From Spongilla lacustris (taxonomy: Eukaryota; Porifera; Demospongiae; Spongillida; Spongillidae): 64,000 nt of DNA. The stretch covers positions 25,320,224-25,384,223 of the forward strand of contig OX442415.1 in assembly GCA_949361645.1 (NCBI GenBank). Direction: 5' to 3'. Below the pieces are notes generated by a model. That model searched no databases, was not told the origin of the DNA, and saw only the letters and a list, made by a program, of their open reading frames with translations. Of the stretch, positions 22,700 to 32,950 are shown one piece after another (the first letter of the stretch is position 1; each line of letters opens with the position of its first letter). Both the position numbers and the translations under genes were made by a program.

Positions 22700-25085
22700 C
22701 AACAGTCATCTGGCAATGGATTTGACCAAAGTCATGTTCAACCTGCTGTAAATATCCACCAAGACGAAAGGTTTGGGAGAGGACATGATGATGGAAAGGT
22801 GGGATGCCAACCTAGAAAGAGTGACATGAGCCACCTTACCCCAATTGCAGAAGGTCTCGACAGCCAGTGGAATGCATGTTCACCCCAACTCCTGACATTT
22901 GGGACCATTAGTTCGTATCTTGCGGGTATCTGCAGTTGCACCAGACATTTGGTTAGAATCCATCAATATGGCTGGGCTGAGTGGTGATGTTACCTTGCCC
23001 CTGGCCCACCCAGCAATGAGCTCATCTGCAGGTCTGGAGTGGCTGAGATCTCTGGTAAGTCCATGCCCCTTCTCTATGCTCATACTCAGATGAGCTCGTC
23101 AACAGAAGTCCACAATGACATCACACAAGTGGTTGTGCCTCCCCACCACATCTCTCCCATGCCTGCAGGTTACAGAGTGTGGTGACTCAAGGGATCAAGG
23201 GCAGCATCTGTTCAAAAGGGACACACAATCCCACCAACACCTACACCTAGCCACCACCTCACTGCAGTCTGGAAGTCATTGCACTCCATGTGTAGGCCTA
23301 AGCCCATGGAAGGGACCACTGACAGCAATGAAGCTGCATGAGGGGCTGAAGTGGACAGAAGTCGGGTTTTGTTTGCTGGAGAAGATGCTTCCAAGAAATA
23401 TTTGGACTGATTTTCATCAATTCTGCTGGACAGCTCTCTCTGAGGAGTGGGAGAAGCAAGAGCAGACTCAGCCGTGATTGTGTGGTGTAAGGAAACCTTG
23501 GAGTTATAAGCTATGACTGCCTGCTGAAGATGGCAATTGATACACTTTTCTGTCGTTTGAGGCACGAATTAGACAGAAATAAGTTCCTATATGAATATAT
23601 CGAGCCAATGATGTGTTAAAGTGGTGCCTGAGGTGAGAGTGATGCAATATTAGATGTTGAGTGGTGTTCGAGGGGCGTATGTAATGCTACCGTGTGCATA
23701 GCTGTTGAGTGATGTTGGGGATGCGTATGCATAGTGGAACACGTGTAGCTTGGTATAAAGTGGTTGGCTTTGGGAGCCAATTCAATCTAGATGTCTGTAC
23801 TGTGCATTGCGGCCCCCCCCCCCCACCTCCTCCCAATTTTCTCATTGCAGGTGTAAGGTTATTGCCATGCTGAGGAGATAAGGAAGCATATGGAACCAAG
23901 TGTTATACGGACTGACAAAGAATTGCCTTAATGTTATAACTGTGTTTGCAGAGCAGTATCTACATGTTTTTTTCCTCACTTCAGTGAGGTTTTTTCCCCT
24001 GAGGTGGTGTGGGCCCACCACCTCTAAATAAATTAGGTTCAAATCTGATTAGCTATAGGTAGCTGGTCTCTGCTCTGTAGGTTGAATGTGTATGATGGTA
24101 GCCTGTGAGTGTTGTATTCTAGTTGGTGGAGTCTATGACAGTGGCGTGCACAACAGATGACACACCCAAATAATGGTGAAGTGTCATTGGGGAGGGTAGC
24201 GTGCATGATGTAGGAATTGGAAAAGTCCGGGCCAGGCGGGCCTGAAGAGACAATGAAGGCAGCAGCAGCATGGTAAGAAAGAGAACAAAGGCCTAAGCCC
24301 CCGAACCTCAAACCTAGCTGAACCTGTTTCCAGACACATCTGGAACTTCAATGGCTGGCAGAGCACAAAACACTGCCTGACATCTTTGTCGAAGGACACA
24401 AGGGCATCAGAAGCCTAGGAGGAGTGACCCTAGTCAGATGAACCATCTTGCAAAAACCCCCACACATGCGCAGCAATGTGAAGGCCACCTTGAGATCAAC
24501 TCCCACTACATCCACCAGACTTGAGAGAAATCAGCACACTTGTTAGCGATAAATCTGGAGCAGTGTAAGTAGTCGCCAACAGGGGCACCAAGAATGTCTA
24601 GGTTTGGTTGAAGCAAGCACTTCACAGCTGGTGGGAAAGAGTTGTTGCCTTTACTGCTGAGGAGCTCACATTTGGCAAAGTTGATATACAGGCCCAGAGA
24701 AGGTCCTATCTCTTTGATGATGTGCACGGCCCGCAACATAGCTGGACAGTTTCCAGCTAAGGCACCATCATCGAGGTACAATGCCTGGTAGAGGAGGTCC
24801 ACACGTTCTTCATCAACCTCCACACTGGAATTTAGTTTCTGCAAAACAAGTGCAAAAAGTAATGGACCTAGGGGATCCTCCTGTTGAACCCCTGACTCTG
24901 AAATGATTTGTCCTAGTGGGTGTCATAACAGAGGATGGGAACCATAGCATCAAGACACCCTAGGCAAAAGTTCAGGGGAAAAGGTAGCACATTCCTCCAC
25001 AACTGCCTGTCTGAAGACAACATTAAAAGCAATTTTAATGTCTACCTTAAAAGTCATCATCCAACCAGTGCTCCTCTAGACAGAT
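22700..25085 (-). mobile_element. Dead non-LTR retrotransposon: reverse transcriptase and nuclease-like tail
   Basis: Read on the minus strand, 25060-24506 gives reverse transcriptase landmarks: VDIKIAFN (motif A), GVQQEDPLGPLLFALVLQKL (motif B) and YLDDG (motif C). GGLGLCSLSYHAAAAFI follows at about 24300. A C-terminal part at 23565-22880 contains SSRIDENQ, LLSTSAPHAASLLSV and GHGLTRDLSHSRPADELIAG, which resembles the restriction-like endonuclease tail of early-branching LINE families. YSRLNMTLVKSIAR at about 22740 marks the end of the frame. Stops replace Trp in two places around 24950, the frame shifts repeatedly, about 470 bp at 23570-24040 is unrelated or scrambled, and the segment between WARGK and VTSPL has lost the expected FD acidic residue. 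No mobility is expected. Its upstream end is cut by the satellite array. Confidence 0.85.
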
Positions 25086-25089
25086 CCTC

Positions 25090-26890
25090 AGACCAGTAAC
25101 GCCCACTTCCGGTCACGCCATCCCCAGGGGGTAGTGACACCACATACATGTGTCCAAATTGGTGTATCAAATATGAAGTGTACCTGAGATAGGTCAATAT
25201 AAATGGATTCTGTGTAGAAGAGTATGACTCACGTGACGGTAACGTCCACTTCCGGTCACGCTATCCCCAGGGGGCAGTCACACCACATACATTTGTCCAA
25301 ATTGGTGTATCAAATATGAAGTGTACCTGAGATAGGTCAATATAAATGGATTCTGTGTAGAAGAGTATGACTCACGTGACGGTAACGCCCACTTCCGGTC
25401 ACGCTATCCCCAGTGGGCAGTCACACCACATACATTTGTCCAAATTGGTGTATCAAATACAGGGCCGTAGCATCCAGTCCGGCCGGTCCGGCCATGGCCG
25501 GACCGGTTTTAGCCAGAAACATTTCAAATTATTAATGATTGTGATAATTATTGCGTATTGGAAATGATCGGCAACGAATCATTTCCTCTGTGGCCGGACC
25601 GGTTCTTTTATCGATGCTACGGCCCTGAAATATGAAGTGTACCTGAGATAGGTCAATATAAGTGGATTCTGTGTGGAAGAGTATTGCTCACGTGACGGTA
25701 ACGCCCACTTCCGGTCACGCCATCCCCAGGGGGTAGTCACACCACATACATCTGTCCAAATTGGTGTATCAAATATGAAGTGTACCTGAGATAGGTCAAT
25801 ATAAGTGGATTCTGTGTGGTAGAGTATGGATCACGTGACGGTAACGCCCACTTCCGGTCACGCCATCCCCAGGGGGTAGTCATACCACATACACCTGTCC
25901 AAATTGGTGTATCAAATATGAAGTGCACCTGAGATAGGTCATTATAAGTGGATTCGGTGTGGTAGAGTATGACTCACGTGACGGTAACGCCCACTTCCGG
26001 TCACGCCATCCCCAGGGGGTAGTCACACCACATACACCTGTCCAAATTGGTGTATCGAATATGAAGTGTACCTGAGATAGGTCATTATAAGTGGATTCAG
26101 TGTGGTAGAGTATGACTCACGTGACGGTAACGCCCACTTCCGGTCACGCCATCCCCAGGGGGCAGTCACACCACATACATCTGTCCAAATTGGTGTATCA
26201 AATATGAAGTGCACCTGAGATAGGTCAATATAAGTGGATTCGGTGTGGTAGAGTATGACTCACGTGACGGTAACGCCCACTTCCGGTCACGCCATCCCCA
26301 GGGGGTAGTCACACCACATACATCTGTCCTATGAAGTGTACCTGAGATAGGTCAATATAAATGGATTCTGTGTAGAAGAGTATGACTCACGTGACGGTAA
26401 CGCCCACTTCCAGTCACGCTATCCCCAGGGGGCAGTCACACCACATACATCTGTCCAAATTGGTGTATCAAATATGAAGTGTACCTGAGATAGGTCAATA
26501 TAAGTGGATTCTGTGTGGAAGAGTATTGCTCACGTGACGGTAACGCCCACTTCCTGTCACGCCATCCCCAGGGGGTAGTCACACCAGTCCAAATTGGTGC
26601 ATCAAATATGAAGTGGGTCAATATAAGTGGATTCTGTGTGGAAGAGTATTGCTCACGTGACGGTAACGCCCACTTCCTGTCACGCCATTCCCAGGGGGCA
26701 GTCACACCACATACATCTGGTGTATCAAATATGAAGTGCACCTGAGATAGGTCAATATAAGTGGATTCGGTGTGGTAGAGTATGACTCACGTGACGGTAA
26801 CGCCCACTTCCGGTCACGCCATCCCCAGGGAGTAGTCACACCACATACATGTGTCCAAATTGGTGTATCAAATATGAAGTGTACCTGAGA
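25090..26890 (+). repeat. ~142-bp satellite array A
   Basis: About 12 tandem copies. Each contains ACTTCCGGTCACGCCATCCC, a CACACCACATACAT segment, CCAAATTGGTGTATCAAATA, ACCTGAGATAGGTCAATATA and GTGACTCACGTGACGG-like ends. Spacing between matching points is mostly 142-144 bp, with three internally shortened units between 26320 and 26720. One unit is split by a 168-bp insertion. The array stops exactly where repeat R1 begins. Plus and minus frames of up to 101 codons inside it are repeat artefacts. Confidence 0.95.
25460..25627. mobile_element. 168-bp miniature element with AAATA target duplication
   Basis: Ends CAGGGCCGTAGCATC and its exact reverse complement. It lies inside one satellite unit: neighbours read GTATCAAATATGAAG, while this unit reads CAAATA, element, AAATATGAAG, so AAATA was duplicated (5 bp). 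The inside holds repeated GGCCGGACCGG palindromes and an AT-rich centre. No coding capacity. It needs a transposase in trans. Confidence 0.85.
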
Positions 26891-27287
26891 TCGAGAGTTA
26901 CGGCAGTAACTCTCATATAGGATTTGTGCCGTATCATGAAATCATTAAAAAACGCGTCCCGCGTATAACTCACGAACCGAGAAACGGATAGTGTAGCTCT
27001 TTATTGCTATCGATCCACAATGGAAAGACGATCATTTTCATGTTTTGTTCAAGTCGCTAGACCGTGTACTTTAAGAGAACAAAAAAGCTCGTAGTTCTCG
27101 TTCCCAGACCGTAATTTGTCCATAGTCGTCGTCGTCGTCGTCGTCGTCTTTATGGGTGAGTATAACTCGAGATAGGAAAGGTTTTAAAGAGCGCCAGTTA
27201 CACCAAAAATCGTAGAAAAATCTGACAATACATCTTCAGGTATCAGATATATAAATAAAGCATATAACCAATATACGTAATTTGCAG
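26891..27287 (+). repeat. Dispersed repeat R1, copy B
   Basis: Nearly identical to copy A from the hairpin (GAGAGTTAC, GGCA, GTAACTCTC) to AACCAATATACG. Differences include an 11-bp insert after the hairpin and a (GTC)8 run at about 27124-27147 where copy A has three. It lies directly upstream of the 27466 ORF. Confidence 0.85.
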
Positions 27288-27465
27288 CTGTTCTCGCGCG
27301 CCAAGATATCAGTACGTAATCTCACGTAATATAGAGAGTTAGCTATATTAAAACCGTTTCCATGACAATGCTTCAGAATTGTGGATTGTGTATGATTGGC
27401 ATGGAACACTTACAGGTGTGAGTTTCGTTTGTGTTTTTAGTTTTGCTCACCATTTTTAGCTAGCG

Positions 27466-27808
27466 ATGTTGTATTTGTCAAAATGCCTTTACCGTTTACG
27501 GCTACGAAAGAGGAAAGCTAAGCGACTAGAGGAATACCTCCTACATCGAGACTATGAGTTAGAGTCCTCCCGAGTTCGGTACCGGTACGATGCTGATGCT
27601 GAACAAAGGCGGGCGTCTGCTGAGGCTCAGCTCGTGACATGTACAGAGCAAATCTGGAGTCGAACCGAGCTTCTGGCAACAGGAAAAGAATTCTGTTGCG
27701 GTGCGAGCTTCTAAGAAGCGACGTTATGAACTGAACTCAGACCAGAAACGAGCTTCTAAGAGGGAAAGCTTGGCGCGTGAGTTTCGAACTAATGGAACAA
27801 CTACAAAT
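27466..27808 (+). pseudogene. Small basic/charged-repeat ORF, frameshifted
   Basis: From ATG 27466 the frame gives a basic N-terminus (YRLRLRKRKAKRLEEYLLHR) and then RYRYDADAEQRRASAEAQ, a charged Asp/Glu/Arg/Ala repeat. It stops at 27712, but the next frame continues the same style at once (VRASKKRRYELNSDQKRASK, RESLAREFRT) to a stop at about 27808. A one-base indel in the AAAA run near 27680 would explain this. An AATAAA signal follows at 27841. Similar (Y)xADPEKKRAS repeats occur in multi-copy invertebrate proteins linked to helicase-bearing mobile elements; that link is memory-based and tentative. It could be a decayed element gene or a live gene with a sequencing error. Confidence 0.5.
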
Positions 27809-27840
27809 GTAACATAACTGTAAACATTGTGTTGCTAGGC

Positions 27841-27846
27841 AATAAA
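27841..27846 (+). terminator. AATAAA polyadenylation signal
   Basis: Lies 33 bp after the end of the second-frame continuation of the charged-repeat ORF, which supports transcription on the plus strand. Confidence 0.45.
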
Positions 27847-27949
27847 CGTGGGAATTACAACGGCTGGATTTTATCGTACAATCGTATTCAACATTGTACT
27901 ACATGTACACCTATATACTAGTAGTCACTTATTAAAAAAAATGAGTGAA

Positions 27950-28236
27950 ACAAGATATAAAAAACATTCTCTCTGAGAAAGGTAGTGGTATATAGGATTT
28001 GAAAGAAATGGTGGTGTAAAAAGGAAGGGAACAAGGGATTCATGCAGAGGAGATACAATGATTTTTCCTATATTTAGCACTGTATAGAACGTCATTACTA
28101 TTATGTTGCTAAATATAGGAATAATCATTGTATCTCCTCTGCATGAATCCCTTGTTCCCTTCCTTTTTACACCACCATTTCTTTCAAATCCTATATACCA
28201 CTACCTTTCTCAGAGAGAATGTTTTTTATATCTTGT
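27950..28236. mobile_element. R2 foldback element, complete copy (287 bp)
   Basis: The arms 27950-28079 and 28107-28236 (130 bp each) are reverse complements with few mismatches around a 27-bp loop. Ends read ACAAGATATAAAAAAC. No target duplication is obvious and nothing is encoded. Other copies: 12.9, 22.2 and 45.9 kb. Confidence 0.85.
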
Positions 28237-28479
28237 GCATATACAATTTACATATAATTTATAATGTAAATTACCAGGTCTGTATTGATCAGTTTTGCAT
28301 GGCACTGAGTAGCGGGCCACGCATGCACTAGATGTGCATGTACATAGCTGTCTTGTGTTCATGTATTGGCAGAAAAGGGATGTTTTTTCATGCGTGCCAT
28401 TATCCATCAGGATCGAGATTTGTCTCTATACAGAAGTGAACAACAACTCTATCAAAACGAAGTTGAATTCGACGAGAAT

Positions 28480-28790
28480 TTGTATACCCGGATCACTTTT
28501 TGCAGAGGCGGATCACTTTTTGCAGCCAAAAGTTATCCGGCCGGATCACTTTTTACCCGGATCAATTTTTGCATGACATGCAGATCCGGTGTCATAGGGT
28601 ATACGGTCCGGCCCAATTTTCGGTCCGGCCCAATTTTCGGTCCGGCGGACCATATTCCCTTAGGGAATACGGTCCCCCCCCCCCCCCCCCCGGACCCAAC
28701 TCCCTAGGAAAGACGGTCCGTCGAAAATATTGTACATCCAGGGAATACAGTCCGGGGAAGGAGGCGGATTCAATTCCCTGACAGAAAGGA
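28480..28790. repeat. Degenerate GGATCACTTTTTGC / GGTCCGGC repeats
   Basis: Three or four spaced copies of CCGGATCACTTTTTGC, then GGTCCGGCCCAATTTTC repeated twice, then small palindromes (TATTCCCTTAGGGAATA) around a 16-C run at about 28674. Frames through it (Pro-rich) are not credible genes. Confidence 0.65.
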
Positions 28791-31122
28791 GATTTGATTT
28801 TGACAACCACTGGTAATCATAGCGTGCATAATTAAAACGAGAAATTGAACCTCAATGAAATCGCAACCGTTAGCGTTTAACAACCACTGGTATATAATTA
28901 ATAGGAGAAAACGATTCTTACCGAAATCGCAACCGTTAAGGCAGACAAATTTATAATGAAAACAATATTATCACAGAATAGAAGTTCTAATTGATAATTT
29001 GCAAATTATAATTTATAATTTAAAAACAAGACAGAATTTATATAATGAAAGCAATTTAAACACAAAAAGACAGAAGTTATATAATGAAAACAACTTAAAA
29101 CCAAGTTCTTTCATGACATCAGATGTTTAATTGAAGGCGGCAGTGCTCCTTTCTTCTGTTCTTGGCATGAAGAGTGTTCTAAAGAATGATTTTGACTCGA
29201 TGTATACTGACAGATTTCTCTTAAAAATTCCTTCAGGATAATAGAAAGTTCATATGGAATAATTTGTTGTATGCTAGGAAAACAAACCTCTTTTACAGAG
29301 CATATTTGAACAATATACTACTTCATGTCACTAAATCAAAATTGACAAGAATGTTAGTATCCACACAGTATTGGCTTACTTGTTGACATACATGTAGGGT
29401 GAAATTTTCCCTGTCTTCTACAATTTTAGATTTTTTTTGTATGATTTTCATAGAAGCACCTCTCAGGCAGGGGCTCCACTGGCTTCATTTCATGGCCAGA
29501 AATTGAGGACATGAGTGAATATGTAAGGTTGTGATAGAGATTTGAGAATTCTGATTTCATAAATTTGCCACCTTTTTAAATGATTTGTCAAGTTTCAATA
29601 CTAGAAATTATTAATTCAAATCAATTAACTAAAATTAATTATTTCAAATTGAATTCCAAACAGGTTTAGTATTTGCTAAAAATCGGTCTGATTATGTATC
29701 ATGAAGCATCCATTAACTAAATTCAAGAGAAATTAATTCATTACAACTGAGCATACTTAATTATATTCATAAATGCATGTCATTATGTAATATCTTTAAA
29801 TTCTGATGTGTCAGCTGCTCACTAAAATAGTAGTGTGCCTAACCTACGTTTCTGCAACGAGAAGAACTAGTCTTCACGATACTACTACGTTTATGTGGAT
29901 TGATGCAGCGCAAGTGCGCAAATGAAAAATTCTGCATGCCAGACTAGTACAACAGGTCCTGATTAAGACATGTTTTTGTTGTTGCAGAACACTATCAGTC
30001 AAAACTATATCCTATATACGCATGCGCAAATTTCGTTGAGCATTTTATTAGTTCCCAGGCCATACCAAGTAATTTCGTCAGTTCTGAAATTGGTTGTCTA
30101 AAACTGCATGGTTACTAAATCTTTATATGTATAGCTTTGGAAAACCCAAAAACAATGATATAAAAGTAATGATATGAAATGAAAAATGATAATAACTACT
30201 GGCATGTTTTACACTTACTGTGTACTACTTCCTCACACTTTGTAGGATAAGGCAAGTCACTTTGTACTCCTTAACCTGCATGTACATGTAAGTTTATCTA
30301 GTGACACACATTTTTATTTGCTGTGAAGTGAAGGAGGAAGGGCTCGATCAGTCCCCACAATTTTTTTTTTTTAGGGGGGGGGGGGGGGGGCTATGGTTTT
30401 AAAGTTCGTTACTCGTTCTAGAAATGTCATGGAAAATTGCATTTTGGCAAGCTATCCCACCCTGCTTTTAGTACGTAGTACTGTAGTAGTAGTACCTCAG
30501 ACTGCAGCACATGCGTGTTGCAAGCTTACGTACGGAATTATACTTTGTGTGTGGTGTATGTGGTGTGTACATGTGTGAGAGGTGTGTGTACACGTGTACA
30601 ATGAATGTCAATCAAAAAACCATGTTTCACCCATATCTGACCTATATGAGGTATGGATATGGCTTGCTCAAAAAGTAGCATACAGATAATGAGGTGTGGA
30701 TTAGTTCCAAAATCTTTTACGGTATTGTTCTAATTGTAACCTAGTGTCCAGCCGCAAACCACTGTGATGTACATGTACATACTATGAAATTAACTGCTGT
30801 AGGTGCTCGTAGGTATATCACAAACGTCCGTGTTACGATTGCACCAACGCGCATAGAAAAGGGACTACAACTTTTCAAGATATTGCCTGCATTTCAATGC
30901 CTTTTCAATAAGATAATTGATATTAAATAATTAAAAATTTAAGACCTTTTCAATATAGCACGGGAACCCTGTTAACCATGGGTTATCTTTCACGGATACA
31001 ATTGTACTGCCAACCCCAATTTCAAGGGTAAGTATTGTAAATTTTATGCATTTCAAATATATTTCCAGACATTGATGATGATGAACTGTAAAAGTATCTA
31101 CAATGAATCAGTGTCCCTGGGC
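28791..31122. other. No gene seen; AT-rich, one T/G tract
   Basis: About 2.3 kb of AT-rich intergenic DNA. TTTAATTTATAATTT-type repeats occur near 28980-29050, and T12 followed by G18 at 30361-30391. The 3' UTR of the kinase-like gene should lie at its right end. Confidence 0.4.
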
Positions 31123-32948
31123 CTAGGCAGCATATGAAACAGATGCCTCACCAGTAGCCCCCTCTGCAGTCCCTTTTCCACCCTCCACATTAGCATCAAG
31201 GAATAAAATCTCCTCCACAGTTCTAGATGAGGATAATGGGATAGTTTCAGGTTCATGCCCTGGTGGGTGAAGTAGGTAAAATGAGATTACTTTATAATAC
31301 ACAGCTTACCTTTTATCAGTTCTACTATTATCCCATTGATAACTGACTTAGTACTGAAATCTGATGTCAAGATTGCATTGAGATCGATGCCATGGATCGT
31401 CTCTACACCCTTCATAATATCTTCATCCTCAAACAGTACCCAAATTGCCATGCAGCCAAGCTGCCTCCAGTCGGTCTGAATAGGATTGAAACCTTCAGCA
31501 TATAAACAACTTTCTTTGGCCATCTCCGAACTGATTGAACTGCGTTCATTTATGAAGCATACTGTGTCTATATCAATCAGAACAGCCCTAATTGGATTAT
31601 CAACAAAACAAATGTTTTCTAATCTAACATCTTGATGTGCATATCCCAGAGAATGCAGATCTTTCAGCACTGTAACTGTATAATTGAGGAAATATGTAAA
31701 ACATTTCTTTACATCAGATCGTGACAGTGGACCTAAAAGGCATGGATAAATTAAAAACTCTCTGCCACAAACTATGACAGTATCTAGAAGATCATAGACC
31801 GGAGAGTGGTCCAATTTTTTTTCTATCACTCTATCACGAATATGCTTATGTCTTGTAGGAGCTGATATTGTGGAGTGCATGTGCACAAACCATTTAGCAA
31901 ACACCTCTTGATCATCGCTAGAAAGCAAGAAAACAAATGATGAAGAGGACTGGTACTGTAAAATATCCATATTCTTCCATTGCTTAAAATAACTTGTTGA
32001 TCTAAACTCTGTTAACAAATGATTCTTCATATTGCCCTGATCCACACGTACAATAGTATTGAGATAGAATTCATTACAATTTGAATTTAAGAGATATTTG
32101 CAAACTGGACTTTGCTTTTTAATAACAGTTTCAACATGTTCAGCAACCTTGTCCTTCTCTAAAATCTCACATGTGCAGTCAAATAGCAGTTGCATAATAT
32201 TAAATGTTACTGTGATTGCCACAACACATGTAAAATCATCATTTGTTGGGAAATAATAAACAGTATAATTTGTAACCCTGTGATCATCGTCATCATAGCT
32301 CAATAAAACTCTTAGAATATCAATACCAATATAAGCAGCCTGTCGAATTGTGGCACAAAACGATTTAACACAATCACCATCTTTACTATGATGCTCAAAT
32401 GCAGAAATAATAATGCCATTATTACAATTGGTATACACCTGAAACTGCGTCTCTTTTATCATTGAAGATATATGCCGACATACTTCACAGTTCTCATAAG
32501 GTATGCTTTTATCTTTTGGAGTACAATGACTTCTGGACACATTGTCGTCTTTACGTGATGAAGAGGTAGAGTAATATGCTGATATGTCAGGTTTAGACCC
32601 TTGTGCAGTACACAAAGTACAAAGATAATCCAACATGGGAACAGATCTACCATATCCAAGAACAATGTTTTCACTTTTCCACAAAATATGAGTAATCACA
32701 CAATAGCACTCTTGTTCAGACTTCAATCCAAATGCCCGGATGTTGGAAATACAATCATTTGGCAATAATTCACAAAGATTATATTTGTTAACCATGTTTG
32801 GAACAGTTAAATTTACAAGGGACCTAATTGAACACATCTGAAGAGAGTTTTCAGGAAGCTTAGCAGTTTGTGTTCTTGAAAGCAAAGCTTTGCTAATGCC
32901 AAATGATGATTTGGCCAGTACCTTTTTATATGTGCATTTTCGCACAAC
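31123..32948 (-). CDS. Divergent protein-kinase-like protein, C-terminal two exons
   Basis: A large exon (32948 to 31310) and a terminal exon (31259 to 31123) are joined across a 50-bp intron: AAAG/GTAAGC donor, CACCCACCAG acceptor, phase 1 on both sides. The joined frame ends KGHEPETIPLSSS through GEASVSYAA and stops at TAG. Catalytic-loop HQDVRLEN (about residue 437 of the large exon) keeps the Asp and Asn of HxDxxxxN, LIDID stands for DFG about 20 residues later, and TDWRQLG matches the helix-F region. The N-lobe is poorly conserved (FLIYPCLLGP looks like the hinge), and the first 350 residues are unrecognised. A TTGTTGTACAG acceptor precedes codon one, so exons are missing upstream. It may be related to Crinkler-type or other diverged eukaryotic kinases. 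Activity is uncertain. Confidence 0.75.
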
Positions 32949-32950
32949 CT

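Noticed and set aside
31287..31309. C-terminal KLCIIK extension of the kinase-like exon
   Set aside because: It reads through a GTAAGC donor. The phase-consistent downstream exon at 31259-31123 is a better end.
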